From Obelidium mucronatum (taxonomy: Eukaryota > Chytridiomycota > Chytridiomycetes > Chytridiales > Chytriomycetaceae), in the NCBI GenBank assembly GCA_025765595.1, contig JAIVFH010000036.1:1-64000 (forward strand): a stretch of 64,000 nucleotides of DNA, written 5' to 3'. Under the pieces are notes generated by a model. That model was not told the origin of the DNA. It ran no database searches and saw only the letters and a program-made list of their open reading frames with translations. This document shows positions 10,239 through 19,716 of this stretch, piece after piece; within the stretch, counting starts at the first letter, position 1, and each line of letters starts with the position of its first letter. The position numbers were made by a program, and so were the translations under genes.

Positions 10239-11090
10239 ATGACAACGAGAACCAGACATTCTATCGCGGTTCCGGTTGCCTTTGGATTTGCACTCGGGGC
10301 AGCAATTGTTGCGGCGGGATATACATTCTTTAGAGCGCAAACTGAAGCGGGAAAGGATGCCAACGAGAGTGATAACAATCAACTTGAGCAGCATTACAAA
10401 CCTGATCCCACCATCGTCCAAGAAATCGAAAGCCTACCATTGAGCAAAAGACTGCTTGAAAGCCAAATCATATTTCCCTTCCGACCGTTACTTGTCCCCT
10501 TGGACGGAAGCAATGAAGTCGAAGCAAGTGACATGTTTGCATTCCCAGGAGGAGTCGGGTTAAAGAAAAACTCTCGATTGGAAAACCCAGATTCGTACGA
10601 AAAGCAATTGATTCGAGGAACAACATTGTATGGCAAGAACCGCATTGAATTTGCATTTCAAGGGTATGATCCAGCAAGCAATGTTCTCACCAAAGTGGTT
10701 CGATTTGGGGAAAACTTGTGTGGACATCCGGGGATTGTGCATGGCGGGCTAATCAGTGCCTTCTTTGACGATGCGTTTGGTTCACTCTTTTGGATCAACA
10801 GCAATGGTGCATTCACTGGAGTGACCGCAAATTTGACAGTGAATTACCGGTCCCCGATGCCCGCGCCGACAAATGTGGCATTTATCCTGTGGTTGGAACG
10901 TGAAGAGGGACGCAAGGTTTTTTTGAAGGCCGAAGCACGTAGCGTGGCAGGGCAGTCAGACAAGGAGGGGGACACGGGATTGGGAGTGGGCAGTATTGGC
11001 GCCAGCGTTGCAGGCAGCAAGTCTATTTTGTTTGCTGAGGCAACGGCGTTGTTCATTAAACTCGGTGCAGTTGTAGTCAATAAAACATGA
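10239..11090 (+). CDS. Hotdog-fold (PaaI/THEM4-type) thioesterase, membrane-anchored
   Basis: Single exon of 283 residues. Residues 8-32 form a hydrophobic segment (VPVAFGFALGAAIVAAGYTFF) after a short basic start, consistent with a mitochondrial or signal-anchor N-terminus. The hotdog domain lies at about 145-280; its active-site stretch is CGHPGIVHGGLISAFFDDAFG, followed by GVTANLTVNYRSPMP, both diagnostic of the 4HBT/PaaI superfamily that hydrolyses acyl-CoA thioesters. The central GGL.S..DD motif has the acidic residue expected for catalysis. Substrate is not determinable; fatty-acyl-CoA is likely from the THEM4 resemblance. The gene is divergent from the LRR gene. Confidence 0.85.
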   Translation: MTTRTRHSIAVPVAFGFALGAAIVAAGYTFFRAQTEAGKDANESDNNQLEQHYKPDPTIVQEIESLPLSKRLLESQIIFPFRPLLVPLDGSNEVEASDMFAFPGGVGLKKNSRLENPDSYEKQLIRGTTLYGKNRIEFAFQGYDPASNVLTKVVRFGENLCGHPGIVHGGLISAFFDDAFGSLFWINSNGAFTGVTANLTVNYRSPMPAPTNVAFILWLEREEGRKVFLKAEARSVAGQSDKEGDTGLGVGSIGASVAGSKSILFAEATALFIKLGAVVVNKT

Positions 11091-11280
11091 ACAAAAAAGG
11101 AAGGAGGCCAAAAAACAAGTTTCCACAACTTGTGGGCAGTGCTTTGATCAAACCCACAAGGCACAACAATCAGCAGCTGCGTGTCCTTGGTCAAACCTTG
11201 ATTAAGAGCCAAAATGCCGAGCTTGAGAGCCTTTGTTGAATCTTGTTTGAATTGATCTGTCCTTCACATAGTGTTCTTTT

Positions 11281-13675
11281 GTCCCCAGGGACTCCCCAGG
11301 GACCAGGGTAGGGACTCCCCAGGGACATTGGGGACCAAGCTTGTGATGTAGTACAAACCAAGAACATGAAAGGTAACGGAAGGGATCAACTACCAACTTT
11401 ATTAGGCTTCTGCCGATTACACGAGGAACAAATGATGGCAATATCTCTACATTCCGCAGTCTGTGTCACCCCAATCTTCATCGTCACTTTCCTCCCAATA
11501 ATACTTCAAAGCATCATAATGGAAAAGTAAGTCGGTGTTAATAAAGCAATAAACAAGCTTGGATACTTTGTCATTTCCAAGGCGATTTCGTTTCTTAGAG
11601 TGGACATGTGAAAAAGCCTTCCAGACACGCTCGGCTGCAGCAGACGACGTCGGGATAGTAAAAACGCGACGGGCTATTTCAGCAAGTTCTGGATAGTCAT
11701 GGTTTCCTTGAGTTGCCCAGAAGTGATACGGTTGTAATACTTGGAGTTGAGCACGTTTTGCATCAGAGTAGTCTGCCCAACTTGCAGAATACGCTTCCAG
11801 CTGTTTAACTGCCAAATCCGATTTTGAAGCCGCTCCTTCACGACGAACTGCATCATCAGCAGCATAGTACTTTGTAGCGTACCTCTTAAACTGTTCAACA
11901 GTATCAAGAAAATTGCCACCAAACATTGAAGCACCGCCATGCCGTGGACTCAGGATATATGCAAAACCCATGACCTCCATATGAATATATTCCCATCTAC
12001 TCATCAGAATGTCTTTGATTGCCTCCCGAACACCACCTTCATTTATCCCCCGCCTCCCTTCAAAATATCTATGAATTAGATCCCAATTCGCATTGCGGAC
12101 AACAGGAATGTACCGCTTGTGTTTGGAATTCTCCAACAGTTCGTGGAAAGAACTGTAAACAACAGATAAATCTGTTGTATTTGATTCCAGCACACCAATC
12201 TTTGCTGTTACATCCTTTAACACTGCTGTCACCAACTCCAAACCTTCCCAAAATGGAATGGAAGTCCCACCAAACGTGCACTTATTATCACCAACAATTG
12301 CCCGGAATTCTGTAAACCCTTTCACCCTTTCAAGACCATCATCAAGCAACAACATTGCCACCACTTTTTTGCAATTGAACAGTCTTGCCATGGCTTGAAA
12401 ATGAGTAAACCAACGTGTGATAACAGGAAGAGTAAGACCCTGCTTAATTCCATCATTCTGTCGTAGACGGTTGAACTTGTAGAGCACTGCACCGTGATTT
12501 GTGATAAACTTGATTGCAACTAAGGCAGAAGACAGTACAGCTTGAAACAAGGGAATGGTGCAGATATTGGTGACAGCCAATTGGAGAACATGTGGACCGC
12601 AACCATTGCAGAATATAAGCGGAAATTCCTTTTCCAGACGCTTCCAAACGTTTTGCATCACTGCACATGTATCTGTGATGACAGCAACAACGTTTTTCTC
12701 GCCAGCACTCTCGATTTCCTGTTAATAGCCATTATTTTCAATGATTGTGGTCTAATCCCGACTCACATGTTTGAGCTCAGAGAAAATTGCGTCACCATTC
12801 TGGGGTATTCCACTACAGTCTTTTGATCGTCGAAAAAGAGGACGAAGACCATAAATTGTGCAAATAAAGTTGACAATGTGATCACCACGGCAGTTGCTCC
12901 ATCCATCGGAAACAATACACTTCAGCTTTCTATCGCTCATCAACAGGGTCTCTTGCTTCTTCAAAAAGGCATATTCACGCTCCAGACTCGTTGATCCAAT
13001 CACAGAGGGAGATTCGAGATGTGGAGTAAAAGATGGCAATACAAGACTCCAGATATTCTTCCAAAGAGCATGCCCAAATGCTACAAATGGAATAGCGCAG
13101 GCATAGGCCCAACAAGCTATGGCACTGTTGATTGCATCTCAAAACTCGGGACTGTCCACAACTGGCTGTTGCGCTTCTTGGTTGTCATTGAGTCGCAATC
13201 TCTTCTTGCCACCATTGCTGGTGTTGACAGGGACAGGGCTGGAACTTGTAGTCTCAGTCTCGTTCTCCCAATTGTTGATTGTTATGGCAGTAAAGGCACT
13301 ACGGGGAGTATTACTTCGAAGCGATTGCTTCCACAATGCCAAGTCAGCAAGTGATTGGCCGTTGCAGTTGCCGCTGCGCTTGTGTGAAGTCACATTATCG
13401 CAAGCCCAAGCCATAGTAGTGTTGCATATCTTGCAGGAACCTTGATCCTTAACATTCCCATGTGATCCTTGTGGAGCCTTGTTCAGGTAGTTCGCAATCG
13501 TATATCCTCTGAAATCCATTTAAGTTTGGTGCCACGCTTTTCTTTGATAATTTAACAGGTCGAATTTCAAAACAGTTACAACCACTTGTGTAACCCTTGC
13601 ATCTCCATTTGGGGAGTCACGTTACTCCCTGGAGACAACCAGGGGAGTCCCCCGGGACTCCCCAGGGACCCCACA
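11281..13675 (-). mobile_element. hAT DNA transposon (approximate limits)
   Basis: A hAT transposase gene (11447-13519) is flanked by GC-rich words in an AT-rich region. GGACTCCCCAGGGAC occurs at 11289-11303, 11312-11326 and 13655-13669, and GGGGAGT words occur at 13615-13650. These look like subterminal repeats, and the word is itself nearly palindromic. I could not identify the terminal inverted repeats or the 8-bp target duplication with confidence, so the limits are approximate. Confidence 0.55.
11447..13519 (-). pseudogene. hAT transposase with BED finger, DUF659-like region and hAT dimerisation domain; one in-frame stop
   Basis: Exon 1 13519-12767 and exon 2 12718-11447 stay in one frame over about 674 codons. 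The N-terminus has a BED-type Cys/His finger (C.IC.TTMAWACDNVTSHKRS). The middle carries the hAT catalytic-core context (CIVSDGWSNCRG, VVAVITDTCAVMQNVW, FCNGCGPHVLQL) and the C-terminus the hAT dimerisation domain (YPELAEIARRVFTIPTSSAAAERVW). A single TGA at 13141-13139, after VVDSPEF, interrupts an otherwise intact reading frame, so this is either a very recently inactivated copy, an unseen short intron, or a sequencing error. Cut-and-paste transposition is the family activity. Confidence 0.8.
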
Positions 13676-13755
13676 TCCGAGGGGAGGGGAGTATCGAACT
13701 CTACCTTCACAAGATGTCGCTCTCAGCTGTTGAGCCAAGTTACTGGATCATCTAT
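13676..13755 (-). repeat. tRNA-like sequence, possible SINE head or tRNA pseudogene
   Basis: On the minus strand, TTGGCTCAACAGCTGAGAG resembles a tRNA A box and D arm, and GAGTTCGATACTC about 20 bases later resembles a B box and T arm. The segment between could hold an anticodon loop (TTGTGAA), but its stem does not pair and I see no 7-bp acceptor stem, so it is not a functional tRNA. It abuts the GC-rich hAT edge. Confidence 0.35.
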
Positions 13756-14949
13756 CAATATCATAATCAGATATATGTCAGTAGATCATGGGTAGGTACA
13801 AAGATTTCATTTTCAGATGTGAGTTCTGTGCAAGAAGATGAAGCAAGCACAGCACAGATTAGCTGTGGCTGTTGAGAAAAGCAATAATACCATCAATACA
13901 GAGTATAAAGCCGTGTTATACTCACTATCAAGAACAGACATTGTTGTTGTCTTGTGTCGAAACTAGAGTATCTTCGTAGTGCAGGTTGCAAATCCAGACA
14001 AGTTCGGTTTTTATGGAATCTCTTCATCTAGAATTGCCAGAAGATTTAAAAAGTGGCTGTCTTCTTTCTTTTCTTCTTTTGCAGCTTTCTTATTTTGTGT
14101 GATGGTTGGTGGTAATCACGTTGGATCTGTGTGACCACCTTTTCAGGTGCAAATACTATCTATTATGACAGGGCAATGTTGTGGCCACTTCAAGAATCAA
14201 AACATGATATGATTAAAAAATAATTGGAATCAATTCTAAATACTACATGACTGTTGCCTTTGCAAATTTGTGGCGAAAGAATGTGCTGTTAGTCACGTAC
14301 TATAGGGAGCGGCACTCCCGATTTGGACCCGATTTGGACTCCTAGTCGGAGTCCAAGTTGTTTTCAGACTGGGCTGCCTGTTAGGCGTAAGCGCACCAAA
14401 CGGACTCCAATTGAGCTCCAAACCTGTTGCTGGCACGCTGCGTCTGATGTTGCTGTAATCCATGTCCATCCCGAACATGCATTGCTTGTGTTGATGTTGT
14501 TTGTTGTTGGTGGTTTGTAATCTCATGTGGCGGCCACATGAGATTTATTATTCAAACAAATAAAGAAACACGCGGTTAGTAAGTCTTATCGATAAAAGAT
14601 AAATTGAGAGGAAATATTCTAATTTGGTTATTGGTGCACCAGTCTGAGGAGTAGAACACCAGTGGGGAGTTACTGGGTGGCACGAACCCTCACAACTGAC
14701 TGGCCAATGGGAAACGCAACCATTGAGCAGTTTGGACGCTTACCTTCCGTAGATGGTTGTATTTTCAGAAACCAAAAAAAAGGGGGAAATTTTTGTTTCA
14801 TTTCGACGATTTTTTATGGTTCTTCTTTTGTGTTCAATACTGTAGTGGTTTTACCCATCTTCAAACATGCTATAACAAAACACCTCCAACTCCATAGAGT
14901 TGGAAACGTGATGATGTTTGGAAAACTTTAAAATAAACAACAAAACACT
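13756..14949. other. Intergenic with perfect inverted repeats
   Basis: No gene is supported. Two clean palindromes are present: TTGGACTCC-TAGTC-GGAGTCCAA at 14334-14356 and a 13-bp-arm palindrome with one central base at 14519-14545. A third short hairpin (CCAACTC-CATA-GAGTTGG) is at about 14887. They may be the core and edges of a miniature element between about 14300 and 14545. Confidence 0.45.
14334..14545. repeat. Two perfect palindromes, possible miniature element
   Basis: TTGGACTCC/GGAGTCCAA with a 5-base loop at 14334-14356 and AATCTCATGTGGC/GCCACATGAGATT around one base at 14519-14545. They are 160 bp apart and share no sequence with each other. Confidence 0.6.
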
Positions 14950-15363
14950 ATGGCCCCAAGCCACAGCACCGCACTCAAGAAATCCACCACATATCCAATG
15001 CAATTTGACCTTAAATACATTGCCCCTCATTTCTCTCAAAATAATCTGCATGTAGTCAACCCTGGAGCCATACAAACTCCCACCTGCCTGCTCTTTGACT
15101 ACACTCCACCATCATACCATCGCCTTTCACTGATGTTGAAAAGACATCTGTTATAGTTCATGGTGTGGTTACTCAAGCCCACACACAATGCCCTTGCGAG
15201 CTGCAAACCTGTTATGGTATACGCCATCTACTCTCTCTCCATCTCAAACTACTCGGCCCCTCAGTTGGAACAAATTGTTCAGGCGTTGACGTCTCCTAAA
15301 GGGCAAAGACAAAATTTTCAATTTGTTTTGTTGCCCAGTCTTCTCAATGGGTTAAATGAATGA
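14950..15363 (+). CDS. Hypothetical reading frame with one internal stop
   Basis: An ATG at 14950 opens 68 codons ending in TAG at 15156; the same frame then continues open for a further 67 codons to 15363. The two halves would make one protein of about 135 residues if the TAG were spliced out or an error. The sequence (FDLKYIAPHFSQNN, LHVVNPGAIQ) has balanced coding-like composition but I recognise no family. It sits in the mobile-element island and may be a pseudogene or chance. Confidence 0.25.
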
Positions 15364-15939
15364 CATAATATAAATTAATGGTTAAATAATGTTACAAATC
15401 ATTATTATTCCCATTGTTATTTCTATTTGACTGAGCAATAACAACCTACCTGCAATTGTGAATCTTTTGAATTCAAATCAATTTAATTAATACTTTACAT
15501 TTTACAATCATGAATTTATTCACTACAAAGTAAGAAGTGTGGTTTGCATGCAATCAAGAATTTATAAAAGTTGCAAAAGTGCAGTTAAGAAATGGCAGTG
15601 GCTTTGAACAGTATCTGGTGCGACAAGTATTCAAAGGTAGGCATGTGTGATAAATTTTTAAGTTTCTCTCTCATGCACATATTAAAATTGTTAATAAACA
15701 TGCAGGGTGAAAAATTGATGATGGGAAGAAAATTTGCCATGGGGGATGCACGAACAGTATTTTTTTTTGAGTAACTATCTTTTTATTTAAATAAACCAAT
15801 TTTCATTCATGATTATTACTTTATTACAAAAAAGATAACTAAGAATTAAAAGTATAAGCAGTTCAAAATGCTGTATGCAGGCTCTCGGCGCATCTTGACT
15901 TGTGTAATCTGAGCCACAGCACGAAAAACAAGGTAATGT
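15364..15939. other. Intergenic, AT-rich
   Basis: AT-rich DNA with one small possible two-exon frame on the plus strand (ATG at 15592, donor after CAAAG, acceptor at about 15705, stop at 15774) that would encode about 45 residues of no recognisable family. I do not call it a gene. Confidence 0.35.
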
Positions 15940-16790
15940 TCCTCGCGATTCCCTCAAAACCAATATGCCAAAGTCCTTCAACGTTCCGTTCATTGTTTCA
16001 TGGCGCGATTGAAGAATGCTGAGATTGCGGTTGTGCTTAATGATGGCCTCTGTATCACCCTTCAGTCGTGTCATGATTTTTCCAGGTACCCCAACATAGC
16101 CTTCATCTGCAGCTCTCACCAACCCCAAGCCGTGGAAGCAAACTCTGCTTCACCATTGCCAAGTTGTTGAAGAGTCCACATGGAACAGAACCGGAGATGT
16201 GAACAAATTTGGAAGTAGCAATAGCAGGCCACTTGATATCCGTAGCCTGTGTGTTTAGTGGCTGTAAAGGCCTTTGAAGAACGGGTGAACCTCTTGGATG
16301 AGAACGTCAATTCCATCCACGCAGCATGATGGGGCCTTGCAGTGCCAGGTTTCAAAACGGTCTTCAAAATGAATCTATTGGGGAAGAAGAGTGCAATGAA
16401 AGATGAAGGACACAACGAACAATAAAAGTACTAACCTCATCCATTTCAAAGAAGACTCGCAGCATTAGATGGACTTTATCACGCCAGTTCAACTCCCTGG
16501 TTTTGAACCTTCCAGCAGCAGACCGTTCAGTTGGATACTCTTTCAAATAAACCAAGCACCAGAGAAAGTGGACCTAGCGAAGACCATCAGCAAGAACCTT
16601 TTTGGCAACAATTGTCTAGACATCCACAGCAGACTCCAAACAGAGACCAAATGTGGCAGCAAAGCGGAACTTCCAGACAAGCTTCGTGAGGTAGAACGAG
16701 TCACCAGAGAGGCCAAGGAACTCTGTCGCAGCGCTAACCAGCCGCTGCTGGAGCCAAACAGAATGTGGGACTTGTGCAGGATTGAGGGTG
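15940..16790 (-). pseudogene. Decayed IS5/Harbinger-type DDE transposase
   Basis: On the minus strand, pieces of one transposase can be followed across frameshifts: an N-terminal helical part with FYLTKLVWKFRFAATFG, then WCLVYLKEYPTERSAAGRF, an intron-like GTTAGT..CAATAG segment at about 16437-16377, the first catalytic aspartate motif VDGIDVLIQEVHPFF, the segment TGYGYQVA, then in another frame SVPCGLFNNLAM, the second aspartate motif RAADEGYVGVPG, and the glutamate motif SRHETMNGTLKDFG. The D, D, E context is the one found in IS5/PIF-like DDE transposases. There are two stops (near 16633 and 16590) and at least two frameshifts (near 16262 and 16228), so the copy is dead. Confidence 0.65.
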
Positions 16791-16828
16791 CTGGTGCTTG
16801 TTCATTTTTTAATTTTTTTCAGAGTTAA

Positions 16829-17462
16829 AAATAGATGCAACAACACAGAATGACTCACTTCTGGAAATTAAAACAAGATGAACAAGCCACACATGCCGAA
16901 AGTGTCTTGTGCTACAAGGTGACTCCTAATGAGTCACATTTGGACTGAATGGCGGAGTTAAGCACACAAAGTGAACCAAGATGAACTGGAGGTGCCACTG
17001 GAAACAAGCCAAGTGCCACTTGAAAAAATGAGCAAAAGTGTTCTGACAGTTCAAAAAAGTTCAGAACAATGAATCTTCATGTTTTTTTTTATTTGCATTG
17101 CGAACCAAATAAAGCCCTTGTGTCCCAATAATGGGCGTATGTTGGTGAACACTTCCTTAACCCTGCAATATTTTTTAGAATTTTTTAGAAGTGACCCAGA
17201 AGAAAAAATGCCCACTCTTTAAAACAGTGGCTCAGTCCTACTTCATCAGGAAAATAGCCGCGAGGAATGCATCCAGTTGGGTGTATTCCTTCAGTTTGAA
17301 CTGCGCTCAATTGATACAAAATAAAGTGCAATTGCAATTCCTTCATTTGATATTCTCTGATTGGGGCCAATCGCATTTTGCATCCTGGAAATGCGAAATA
17401 ATGCAGTTACTTGCCCAAAATACACGTGTGCAATATAATTGCCATTTTTGTTTGCAAATCAT
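16829..17462. other. Intergenic, nothing recognised
   Basis: AT-rich sequence with several short overlapping frames on both strands (for example 17185-17376) that show no motif. It holds the 3' flank of the histone-like gene on the minus strand. Confidence 0.4.
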
Positions 17463-18038
17463 TCAAACTTTCATTTTATTTTTCACGGCCTCACTCCTCT
17501 TGTTCTCGGACCCATTGCCTTGTACATAATGTGAAGGCAGAAAATACTGCCGCATTTTTCCCACCAACCACATGTCCAGCAGTATCAATGTTTGCCGTTT
17601 TGCATGGACACAACAAAGAGCCGTGTCTTCAAAGAATGTAACCATGAATGATTCGGAAAATTCATGCAGAGCCTGCATAGCCAATATAGTAAGACAAATG
17701 GGGGGATTTCCCGTCGCTGCCAACAATTTGCCATAGGTTGTACGTAAAAGAACTTCCCGAACCTAAGTTGAAGATTAGCAGCGGACAAGCAACAGTCAAA
17801 GTCGACATACCAGTGCAGCAAATCGCGTTCGTGGTATCACCAGTGTTGTTTCTTTCTGCAGCTTAATTATCTGCTTGTGCCAAGCGAAGTTGTCTCGGGT
17901 CTTTTGGGCTTTGTTGCCTTGTTGCGCCGGCTTGCCCGTTTTCATTGCTTTCTCTTCGCGCTCCGTTTCTTCCTCGCTATCTTGGATGTGACGGCGTTTA
18001 CGAGGTTGCGCTTGTTTTTGTGGCTTTTTGGTGGGCAT
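17463..18038 (-). CDS. Divergent histone H3-fold protein, candidate centromeric histone (CENP-A/Cse4-like)
   Basis: Two exons (18038-17811 and 17762-17463) joined by a 48-nt intron (GTATGT donor, GCTAATC branch, TTAG acceptor) give 175 residues without a stop. Residues 1-50 are a Lys/Arg/Glu-rich tail unlike canonical H3. The histone fold follows: alpha-N KLQKETTLVIPRTRFAALVRE (compare QKSTELLIRKLPFQRLVRE of H3), alpha-2 ALHEFSESFMVTFFEDT, then CCVHAKRQTL and a final DMWLVGKMR matching the ALQEACEAYLVGLFEDT, CAIHAKRVT and DIQLARRIR of H3. Between alpha-1 and alpha-2 there are about ten more residues than in H3. A divergent tail plus a longer loop 1 are hallmarks of CENP-A. The protein has a non-canonical C-terminal extension of about 25 residues. 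Alternative: a non-centromeric H3 variant or a captured, decaying copy. Confidence 0.72.
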
Positions 18039-18099
18039 TCGCAGTCTTGAATGTAATCAATATTTATCAATCTTGATAATAAATATTTATTTGCTTAAA

Positions 18100-18833
18100 A
18101 TGCCACAAACGGACCGACTGCGCATTCGCTAGGTGCAATCAATCAAGTGCTGGGAATGCACACCAGACTCAAATGAAGCATATATCTTTGTAAGTGGATG
18201 TCGATTGCTGAAATCAGTGTTAATCTTACTTGAGTTGCCAGTCAGACACAGATGACAATGTCCTTCTTGAAAGTACCAGTGAGGAATCAAGTAATCATGG
18301 CAGTGAGAGCAGCAGAGATGAAGAGGATTTAATGGGAGAAGAAGAGGAGTTGGAATTGGAGGAGCTTGAAGATACCAAGGACTATCAAGCCCGCTCATTT
18401 TGGCAGGAACCTTTCAATATCTGTAAGTACGCAGCCGCCATTAAGCAAATCATTTAATATCGTTTTTTTTGGTATTTCAATAGCACCTGCTGTCCAATTT
18501 GAAGGCCCTGTCCCACAGCACAATCAATGGAATCTGTATTTGGCTTGTCGAAAATTTGGGGCTCAGTCTCAAAAGTCTTTAAAGTGTTCACATTGCAACA
18601 AGAAAGTCAACAAGGGCCTGTCTCACACAAGGAATCGCTGCCAAAATCAATGCAAATTCAAGGGATGCCAACGACCCCAGTGCTTGGAGGGGAATCAGGA
18701 TAAACTGGAGGAGCGCCAATGTTCTCACTGTACAAATATTTCTCACGGCACGCTCACATGCGAACATCGGAACCACAATGATGATGAGTGTACAACATGC
18801 AACCTTTTTTTTTTGAGTACACTTGGTAAATAA
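18100..18833 (+). pseudogene. Acidic protein with BED-like Cys/His finger (transposase N-terminal fragment)
   Basis: Exons ending at about 18190, 18246-18421 and 18483-18833 can be joined: an acidic Ser/Glu stretch, FWQEPFNI, then after an intron (GTAAGTACG..CAATAG) SPAVQFEGPVPQHNQW and a Cys/His cluster KCSHCNKKVNKG.SHTRNRC, typical of BED-type fingers of transposases, followed by further Cys/His pairs. An ATG at 18100 (MPQTDRLRIR) runs into an in-frame TAG after ten codons. The first exon is divergent from the histone-like gene (ATGs about 60 bp apart). No catalytic domain follows, so this is probably a truncated element or a domesticated fragment. Confidence 0.4.
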
Positions 18834-18880
18834 ACACACTTTTATTCAAGTTTATGAGCTCCAATCAATGCAGGTAGTAT

Positions 18881-18987
18881 GGGATTTGGCAGCGGCAAGT
18901 GCGTTTAGCACGGTCGCGTTATTTATGGGATTCGGCAGCGGCAAGTGCGTTTAGCACGGTCGCGTTATTTATGGGAGTCGGCAGCGG
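18881..18987. repeat. 46-bp tandem duplication at the 3' end of a gene
   Basis: The 46-bp unit starting GGGATTTGGCAGCGGCAAGT occurs at 18881-18926 and 18927-18972, with a partial third copy from 18973. On the minus strand each unit encodes the C-terminal residues and the stop codon of the C2H2 gene of copy 2, so the gene end has been duplicated downstream of itself. Confidence 0.8.
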
Positions 18988-19621
18988 TGTTATGCCATCA
19001 ATGGCTTGATGAACTTGTTTGCCCGATTCGAACAATGGGACATGTTCAGCAAGAAGTCGCGGTTTATCAAATACAAGCCTCCTGCCAATGAAATGAGTAA
19101 AACAATAGCTGATAAAAGAAACTAGGAATGCATATTCAGTAATTCACCTTGTAATAGCAGATTGCCCCATTGGATTTTCAAGAATAACATGTTGTATGAA
19201 ATCAATGTCAGCCTTCAAAAACTGCTGACGCAAATCAGAAGCAATGCGCTGCTCTTTTTTCGTAGCAAGGAGCCATTGTCATTGATAGGTACACCTGAAA
19301 ACCTGATAAGTCACTTTTACTTGTCAATATGGTTCACGGTGGAAACACCAACCATAGCGGGCGTGGACATCCGGAAAGTTCTCAACGTTTTCTTCTGGGT
19401 TGGGATCTTCATTTGGTTCAAGAACTGGGCCCCCGTCTCCATTATCTTCCAGGAAGGTTTCAAGTGATTCCTGACTGCTGCTTTCGAACGGCGGACTTGG
19501 AAAATTCTGTGGCTGCCGCAAGTGCATTCTGTACAGCAGGCAAGTGTTTTGCGTTCATATGCCTTGTAAGATCTGAAGCTCTTTTGAATGTGCGACGGCA
19601 GCCAGGCACATTACAACGCAT
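18926..19621 (-). pseudogene. C2H2 zinc-finger gene of the repeated cassette (copy 2), frameshifted
   Basis: From the ATG at 19621 the protein starts MRCNVPGCRRTFKRASDLTR, one C2H2 finger as in the copy at 534, followed by VQNALAAATEF. The matching frame then continues one base out of phase as PSPPFESSSQESLETFL, an acidic linker and FPDVHARYG. After an intron (GTTGGT..TTTCAG) come VPINDNGSLLRKKEQRIA and ENPMGQSAITR, and after another intron RLVFDKPRLLAEH to the stop within the 46-bp repeat. One indel near 19500 breaks the frame. The two introns and conserved motifs show that this was a spliced gene. It is divergent from the next gene, ATG to ATG 95 bp. Confidence 0.55.
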
Positions 19622-19716
19622 TTTCGAATTTCAAATGAATAAATTTATATATATAAAGACACTTTCAACACGTTTTTTACACATTTCAACTTGTTAGAAA
19701 CTTTGCCAAAACAAAG

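Noticed and set aside
13676..13755. Functional tRNA-His
   Set aside because: TTGTGAA could be an anticodon loop, but the anticodon stem does not pair and the acceptor stem is missing.
17185..17529. Overlapping frames 17185-17376 (-) and 17191-17529 (+)
   Set aside because: No domain, AT-rich composition, and downstream flank of the histone-like gene; likely chance.
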